64,000 bases of DNA, taken from an uncultured Myxococcales bacterium (GTDB taxonomy: Bacteria; Myxococcota_A; UBA9042; DTJE01). The translations under genes were made by a program, and so were the position numbers. The notes under the pieces were generated by a model. That model had not been told where the DNA came from. It ran no database searches and saw nothing but the letters and a program-made list of their open reading frames with translations. The stretch is from assembly GCA_903936705.1 (NCBI GenBank), contig CAIZWN010000069.1, forward strand, positions 1 to 64,000, in the 5' to 3' direction. This document shows positions 59,945-64,000 of this stretch, in pieces (position 1 is the first letter of the stretch; every line of letters starts with the position of its first letter).

Positions 59945-60250
59945 GTGAGGACGGTGTTTGCTTCGATTGTTCTGGCTGCGCTGATGGTTGGCCTGGTTGC
60001 CTGCGGTGCCAAGCCCTGCAAGGACCTCGAGAAGAAGGCGTGCGAGGCTGCGGCCGGGTCACCGGCCTGTGAGGCGGCAGGTCGCATGTCGAACGGCGAC
60101 GAGTGTGCCGGTTACCTGAAGGACGTGGCCCGGTACGTCGAACTGAAGAACCTTGTGGTTACCACGCCTGGCGTGAAACCTCCCGCCCCCGTTGTGGTCC
60201 CGGTTGCCGAGCCAGCAGCGGTTCCGGCGCCCGCCCCAGTGGTGGAGTAG
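59945..60250 (+). CDS. Small lipoprotein with a Pro/Ala/Val tail
   Basis: 101 residues, GTG start with GGAGGAG upstream. The signal ends in LVAC (Cys20). The mature part has four more cysteines spaced as two pairs (KPCKDLEKKACEAAAGSPACEAAG... DECAGYL), probably a small helical disulfide hairpin, then a tail of Val-Pro-Ala repeats to the stop. Such tails act as flexible envelope spacers. The function is unknown. It is divergent from the barrel-protein gene. Confidence 0.7.
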   Translation: MRTVFASIVLAALMVGLVACGAKPCKDLEKKACEAAAGSPACEAAGRMSNGDECAGYLKDVARYVELKNLVVTTPGVKPPAPVVVPVAEPAAVPAPAPVVE

Positions 60251-60315
60251 GTTCTGATTCCAGGTTCCGGTCCTGTTTCAAAGGGCGCATCCAGGCGAAG
60301 TCCGGTCCTTTTCGC

Positions 60316-62025
60316 CTACTCGAGTCCCTTGCCCCAGGCCAGCCGGAAACCTTCGCCAGTGATATAGGCCGCGGGCGCAACCGGAACATCCCCGCTTTCG
60401 GGCAGAAGTATTCGCGCTGGTGATGCTTCCAGGATATCCCTTTTCACGTCCACGCCTGGCATGACCTCGATCAGTTCCAACCCCCGTTTTGTCAGCTGAA
60501 ACGTGCCGACCGGCGTCACATACCAGACCTTCTGGCCCTTTTTCATTGCTGCCGGTCCGCAGAACGTTACCTCGTCCACCTGTTCCACGAACTTGGGAAT
60601 GCCGTTCTTGATCACGCGAATCTTGCCGCCTTCGACAACAGTCTGGGACTTCGCCTGGAATGCGCCAACGAAGATGATCGATTTCGCCGCCGAAACCAGG
60701 TCCGGAAATCCGCCTGGGCCGACATAGTCTTCTATTCGCGAGCTCTTTCTGCTGACGTTCACGTTGCCCATGCTGTCGGCCTGCAGCATCCCCAGCACCG
60801 TGACATCCAGATGATCGGCGCAGTATCGGAACATCTCGGCCGAGGTTGTCAGGCGGTCGGGGTTCAAGGCCGTCCCAAAGAACAGGCCCGGGGCAGGAAC
60901 GCCGCCGTAGGCTCCTGTTTCGATAAGGAATCGCACGTCCTTCGTCAGGCCGCCTGCGTCGACGAAGCGACCAACCACGATCGGCAGCCCGTATCCGTTT
61001 ATGACGTGCATGCCCGGGTGGCCGATCTTCGCGAATTGCGCCGCGGCGGATCGTGCCATCGCGTTCTCGACCGGGCCGCGATCAGGGTCCAACTTCAGCA
61101 AGCGGTTGAAAAAATCCAGCTTGTCCATCGAGGCGGCGATGTCTTCGCGGGCTCCGGGCAGGAACATCTTCCAGTGCTGCAACTGCGGGACGGTCAGTGT
61201 CTGCTCGTTTGCGGGGCACACAACTATCGCGTCCACCTTGTCGGCCGGCAGGAAGATCGCATTCTCGTCCTTGGGAATGATGCTGGCCACCGTGACTATG
61301 GACACTCCGCCGTTGGCTTTGGCGGCCAGGACGGCCTCACGGACCTCGGTGTACAGGCAGGCCGTTTTCATGTAGACGTTGCCTTCGACGTCGGCTTCGG
61401 TTGCCAGCACGCAGGCCGCCGTGATCTTTGGCAGACGGTATCTCAACTGATCGTCTGCTGCTTCGACGAAATTCGTGCTTGCGTTCGGTGTCACTGCGGA
61501 ACCGGTGCCAACCCGCGGGTCCAGAAACGTTCCAATGCCGATTGGCGACAGCAGGTGGTCGAGGCCGTTTCCCTGTCTTTCAGCCACATTGGCGATGATG
61601 CCTTGCGGCAGCGTGTGCAGCTCGATGCGGCCCTCAGCACCCGCCTTCAGCATGGCGCGGGCCGTTTCATGGTGGCCGCTGATGAACCGCGTGCACAGGC
61701 CGGGTCGGGCGATTTCCTCGACGGTTCCCGGGACGCGGCCGCGGCCGCCCATGGCTCCGGTCGAGACCCATGTGATGTTCCCAGGATGACCGGTAGCGTC
61801 GAACACGTCGCCGACGGCGAAATACAGGATCGTCGGCCGCATGTTGGAGGCCATACCGGCAGACATGACGACCGCACCATCCGGAATCAACCTGATCGCG
61901 TCGCGTGCGGACCTGAATTTCGGATTTGGTAGATTCTTCGGTCTGAAATCGATGTCCCGGCGGTTCTTCGTGATCAGCCAGCGTACAAGTTGCGCGACCA
62001 GTCGAGCCTTCGTGATCAGGTTCAT
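60316..62025 (-). CDS. Family I CoA-transferase (YdiF/propionate CoA-transferase type)
   Basis: 569 residues from the ATG at 62023-62025 with the full binding site AGGAGGTGA. It moves CoA between an acyl-CoA and a free acid such as acetate. Both halves of the transferase are in one chain: N-terminal DAIRLIPDGAVVMSAGMASN, and C-terminal GNVNVSRKSSRIEDYVGPGGFPDLVSAAKSIIFVGAFQAK as in YdiF. The active-site Glu is probably the one in FLIETGAYGG. The substrate pair is not readable. It lies in a minus-strand run behind the histidine kinase gene (52-base gap). It could feed or drain acyl-CoA from the BMC dehydrogenase, but that link is speculative. Confidence 0.82.
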   Translation of the reverse strand: MNLITKARLVAQLVRWLITKNRRDIDFRPKNLPNPKFRSARDAIRLIPDGAVVMSAGMASNMRPTILYFAVGDVFDATGHPGNITWVSTGAMGGRGRVPGTVEEIARPGLCTRFISGHHETARAMLKAGAEGRIELHTLPQGIIANVAERQGNGLDHLLSPIGIGTFLDPRVGTGSAVTPNASTNFVEAADDQLRYRLPKITAACVLATEADVEGNVYMKTACLYTEVREAVLAAKANGGVSIVTVASIIPKDENAIFLPADKVDAIVVCPANEQTLTVPQLQHWKMFLPGAREDIAASMDKLDFFNRLLKLDPDRGPVENAMARSAAAQFAKIGHPGMHVINGYGLPIVVGRFVDAGGLTKDVRFLIETGAYGGVPAPGLFFGTALNPDRLTTSAEMFRYCADHLDVTVLGMLQADSMGNVNVSRKSSRIEDYVGPGGFPDLVSAAKSIIFVGAFQAKSQTVVEGGKIRVIKNGIPKFVEQVDEVTFCGPAAMKKGQKVWYVTPVGTFQLTKRGLELIEVMPGVDVKRDILEASPARILLPESGDVPVAPAAYITGEGFRLAWGKGLE

Positions 62026-62077
62026 GGTCACCTCCTGGATGATGCTTTGTACCACAGGGAAACGATATGTTGCGATT

Positions 62078-63514
62078 CTAGTCGGGAACGTCGTCGACCT
62101 TCACCAGACGCACGTCCAGCCAGAAGATGCTGCCGCCGCCCTGGCGGGACTGCGCACCAACCGCTCCACCCATTCGGTGGGCCAACTGGCGACACAGAGC
62201 AAGTCCAAGTCCGGCCCCGCCATGGCGCCGGGTCGAGCTGGTGTCCGCCTGTTCGAAAGCGATGAACAACCGTCTCATTTGTTCGTCCGTGATGCCGATG
62301 CCTGTGTCCTCCACGGCGAACCGCACCAGCAAATCGTCGGGGGTTTCTTCCAGCAACGTCCCCCGCAATGCGACAGCACCCTGTTCCGTGAACTTGATCG
62401 CATTGTTCAGAAAATTCAGCAGGATTCGGCTGAGGTGGACCTCGTCCCCAATGACGGCGTTGGGCAGGGAGACGAGGTTCGTGGTGAAGCGAAGCCCTTT
62501 GGCCCGAAGGCGTGTTGCAGCAATCGCATTCAGGTCGTCGAACATTGTCTGGATGCTGAACTCGCCGTACTCCATGTCGATCTTGCCGGCCTCGATCCGG
62601 GAAAGCTCCAGGACATCGTCTATCAGCGTCAACAGTTGATTTCCTGCATCCCGTACCAGGGAAAGCTTCCGCTCAAGGCCGGAGCCTTCCGGGCATTCCC
62701 GGAACATCAATGACGTCAGGCCGAGGATTGCGTTCATCGGGGTACGAAGTTCGTGACTCATGTTGGCCAGGAAAGTGCTTTTGGCGCGGCTGCCGGCCTG
62801 GGCCTCCAGAACACGCTGCTCCAGTTCGTGGTTCAGGGCCTCTATTTCTCCGGAACGTTGAAACACCAGTTTCTCCAGGGACCGGCGATGGTGATCCAGT
62901 TCGGCACTGGTACGCATGCGCTCGCTGAGGTCAACGGCGATCGCCAGGATACCGCCGTCCTTGTTGACGCATTCGACCTCGATGTGGATGCAGACCCGAC
63001 CCACCGACGGATACCTTGGGAGCAGGTCGATGTCACAGGATCTGGTTCCGGTCCCGGATACAGCTGACGCCAGCAGGCGTTCAAAGTCTTCCCGCGAATC
63101 GACCTTGACAAGATTGGCGAAGCTGCGTCCGGTGGCCGCCGACCGGTCCAATCCCAAAAGCCGCGCGCCGGCCAGATTAATTTTGCGGATTATCCCCAGA
63201 GCGTCGAACGCGAAGAATGCGACTGGCGCAAAATCGTACAGTTCCGTGCACAACCTAAGGGAGTCTTCCAGTCCAGTCCTGGCTTCCCGCAGTTCGTCGT
63301 TCTGCATCTTCAGCGCGACCTGGTTCACTTGCAGTTCGTGGATCTGTCCCACGAGGTCGGCCTCGTCGTTTATTGCCGACTTCGGGACGTGTCCTGACTT
63401 CAGGAGCAATTCGGCCGCCTGCGGGGCAGGAATGGCCATTTCAGCGCCACCGAAAATCGGTAAAGCTGGATTCACAGCCAGGACGGGCTTTGGCGAGTCC
63501 GTTCCTGATGACAT
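62078..63514 (-). CDS. Soluble PAS-domain sensor histidine kinase
   Basis: 478 residues from the ATG at about 63514; a TTG 42 codons upstream is unlikely. No membrane helix, so it is cytoplasmic. A coiled coil (about 50-85) precedes a PAS domain (about 85-200, LYDFAPVAFFAFDALGIIRKINLAGARLLGLDRS), then a long helix, the dimerisation/phosphoacceptor domain with MSHELRTPMNAILGL (His near 254), and the ATPase domain with N box NFLNNAIKF, G1 VEDTGIGI and G2 GGAGLGLALCRQ. No receiver domain is attached and no response regulator gene is adjacent; an HD-GYP gene follows upstream. It may act through a phosphorelay. Confidence 0.9.
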   Translation of the reverse strand: MSSGTDSPKPVLAVNPALPIFGGAEMAIPAPQAAELLLKSGHVPKSAINDEADLVGQIHELQVNQVALKMQNDELREARTGLEDSLRLCTELYDFAPVAFFAFDALGIIRKINLAGARLLGLDRSAATGRSFANLVKVDSREDFERLLASAVSGTGTRSCDIDLLPRYPSVGRVCIHIEVECVNKDGGILAIAVDLSERMRTSAELDHHRRSLEKLVFQRSGEIEALNHELEQRVLEAQAGSRAKSTFLANMSHELRTPMNAILGLTSLMFRECPEGSGLERKLSLVRDAGNQLLTLIDDVLELSRIEAGKIDMEYGEFSIQTMFDDLNAIAATRLRAKGLRFTTNLVSLPNAVIGDEVHLSRILLNFLNNAIKFTEQGAVALRGTLLEETPDDLLVRFAVEDTGIGITDEQMRRLFIAFEQADTSSTRRHGGAGLGLALCRQLAHRMGGAVGAQSRQGGGSIFWLDVRLVKVDDVPD

Positions 63515-63670
63515 GACCGCCTCGTCAAATAGAGGGGAGTCCTGATATTCCCAACTCAGTGTGACGGTATGCGATTGGCAATCAAAATCAAGTGCCCGGA
63601 CGCGCGGATCTCGCGGGGGGGGGGTATGAATTGCAAACAAATCGCACGGGGAGAGTTGCTTTCAAGCCAA

Positions 63671-63734
63671 GCCGAAGGCTCGTGGCGCGAGGCTTTGGCT
63701 GGTGCCGCTGCCAAAGCTTTGAAACCGCAGCGGC
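63671..63734. other. Two inverted repeats between the HD-GYP and histidine kinase genes
   Basis: First: GCCGAAGGCTCG (63671-63682) with CGAGGCTTTGGC (63688-63699), ten of twelve pairs. Second: GCCGCTGC (63704-63711) with GCAGCGGC (63727-63734), perfect, whose loop contains the palindrome CAAAGCTTTG (63712-63721). They begin 13 bases after the HD-GYP stop on the minus strand. No T-run follows, so not a classic terminator; possibly a Rho-type end, an RNA-processing site or a small RNA region. Confidence 0.45.
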
Positions 63735-63746
63735 ATGTAATATTCC

Positions 63747-64000
63747 CTAAGGCTTCACCTCGTCAATCTGCCAGGGTGCCACGAAACGATCGGCATAGCG
63801 TTTATAGATGCCTTTGTGCAGGAATATGTCGAACAGGTCCGCGTCTATGTGACCGGTCGCCGTCAATGTCTGCATGATGCCGATAGCCTGCGACAACTTC
63901 AGGCCTCGCCTGTAGGGTCTGTCGGTTGCCGTCAACGCTTCAAATATGTCGGCAATGCCCATGGCGCGAGCCTGTACCGACAAATGCTCCTGCCCGAGCC
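63747..64000 (-). CDS. HD-GYP-type phosphohydrolase, C-terminal part (runs off the right edge)
   Basis: Only the last 84 codons are in the window; the frame is open to the edge. The visible part (EHLSVQARAMGIADIFEALTATDRPYRRGLKLSQAIGIMQTL) is the C-terminal region of an HD-GYP domain, the cyclic-di-GMP phosphodiesterase type, where the last Asp ligand and DRPYR are family marks. The metal-binding HD and GYP motifs would lie beyond the window. It is upstream of and in line with the PAS histidine kinase gene, so the two could form a signalling pair. Confidence 0.8.
   Translation of the reverse strand, partial: LGQEHLSVQARAMGIADIFEALTATDRPYRRGLKLSQAIGIMQTLTATGHIDADLFDIFLHKGIYKRYADRFVAPWQIDEVKP

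Noticed and set aside
60316-62025. CoA-transferase as part of the microcompartment pathway
   Set aside because: It could act on the acyl-CoA made by the BMC dehydrogenase, but it is 24 kb away, has no visible encapsulation helix and has its own context; kept only as speculation.
1-64000. tRNA, rRNA, CRISPR arrays, insertion sequences, phage genes
   Set aside because: Intergenic gaps are short and were read by eye; none holds a cloverleaf, repeat-spacer array or transposase-like frame. A tRNAscan or covariance search was not possible.

Overview
The window is high-GC, tightly packed bacterial DNA from a diderm (Gram-negative type) organism. Evidence for a diderm is the many Sec/lipobox lipoproteins, a prepilin peptidase, a MacA/MacB-type export operon, and a surface protein that combines a peptidase, a beta-propeller and an outer-membrane barrel. 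Several traits fit Myxococcota or a close relative: Asp-rich linkers behind lipobox cysteines, Cys-rich repeat lipoproteins, MopE-like motifs, a Ser/Thr kinase with a PEGA domain, a DUF6178-like protein, and bacterial microcompartment (BMC) shell proteins that look like those I know from Haliangium ochraceum. This placement is inference from protein style, not from a marker-gene tree. I see no rRNA, tRNA, CRISPR array, phage or transposase.

Layout. 0.4-4.1 kb (minus): a membrane-anchored unknown protein and a ClpA/ClpC-like unfoldase whose second ATPase domain looks dead. 4.3-7.9 kb (plus): a murein endopeptidase/HEAT lipoprotein, a tail-anchored FHA protein and NagZ. 7.9-13.1 kb: PEP carboxykinase (minus), a short cytochrome-c-like lipoprotein with an odd CX5CH motif, and a DUF4175-like membrane protein. 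13.1-16.8 kb (minus): the operon argS - SPOR protein - cupin - RidA. 16.9-21.0 kb: a lipoprotein, a DRG-like TGS GTPase, aspartate kinase and ssb. 21.1-24.8 kb: an apparent insertion carrying a 5'-truncated SGNH-hydrolase gene and a three-gene MacA/MacB exporter. It is bracketed by two 145-bp copies of the ssb 3' end. 25.0-28.0 kb: an NCS2 permease and glycerol kinase.

28.1-38.1 kb: a Cys-rich lipoprotein and an Rrf2 regulator, then a long minus-strand run. In transcription order this reads BMC-T2, BMC-H, BMC-P, CoA-acylating aldehyde dehydrogenase, BMC-T1, thioredoxin-like lipoprotein, PhaR-type regulator, Ser/Thr kinase, TPR/PEGA protein. This is a metabolosome with an incomplete core: shell plus aldehyde dehydrogenase, with no aldehyde-generating signature enzyme, alcohol dehydrogenase or phosphotransacylase here. 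A third BMC-T lies 6.3 kb away (44.4 kb), directly behind an orphan nuoB. The main BMC operon is divergent from rubrerythrin, and the satellite BMC-T is followed by superoxide dismutase, so both shell loci sit beside oxygen-defence genes.

38.3-64 kb: rubrerythrin-glmU; a PPC/DUF296-like protein and two lipoproteins; nuoB-BMC-T3-sod; a Cys-rich/MopE-like lipoprotein; an ECF sigma/anti-sigma pair; a DUF6178-like protein; a GT39-type glycosyltransferase followed by prepilin peptidase; HEAT-repeat lipoproteins; a metallopeptidase/propeller/barrel protein frameshifted in a six-G run; a small lipoprotein; a family I CoA-transferase; a PAS histidine kinase; and, running off the right edge, an HD-GYP protein.

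Promoter-like sequences of the TTGAC-N16..18-TAGAAT/TATACT type recur in front of many genes, and several of them help choose starts (for example pckA). All names rest on reading the translations and motifs; no searches were run.
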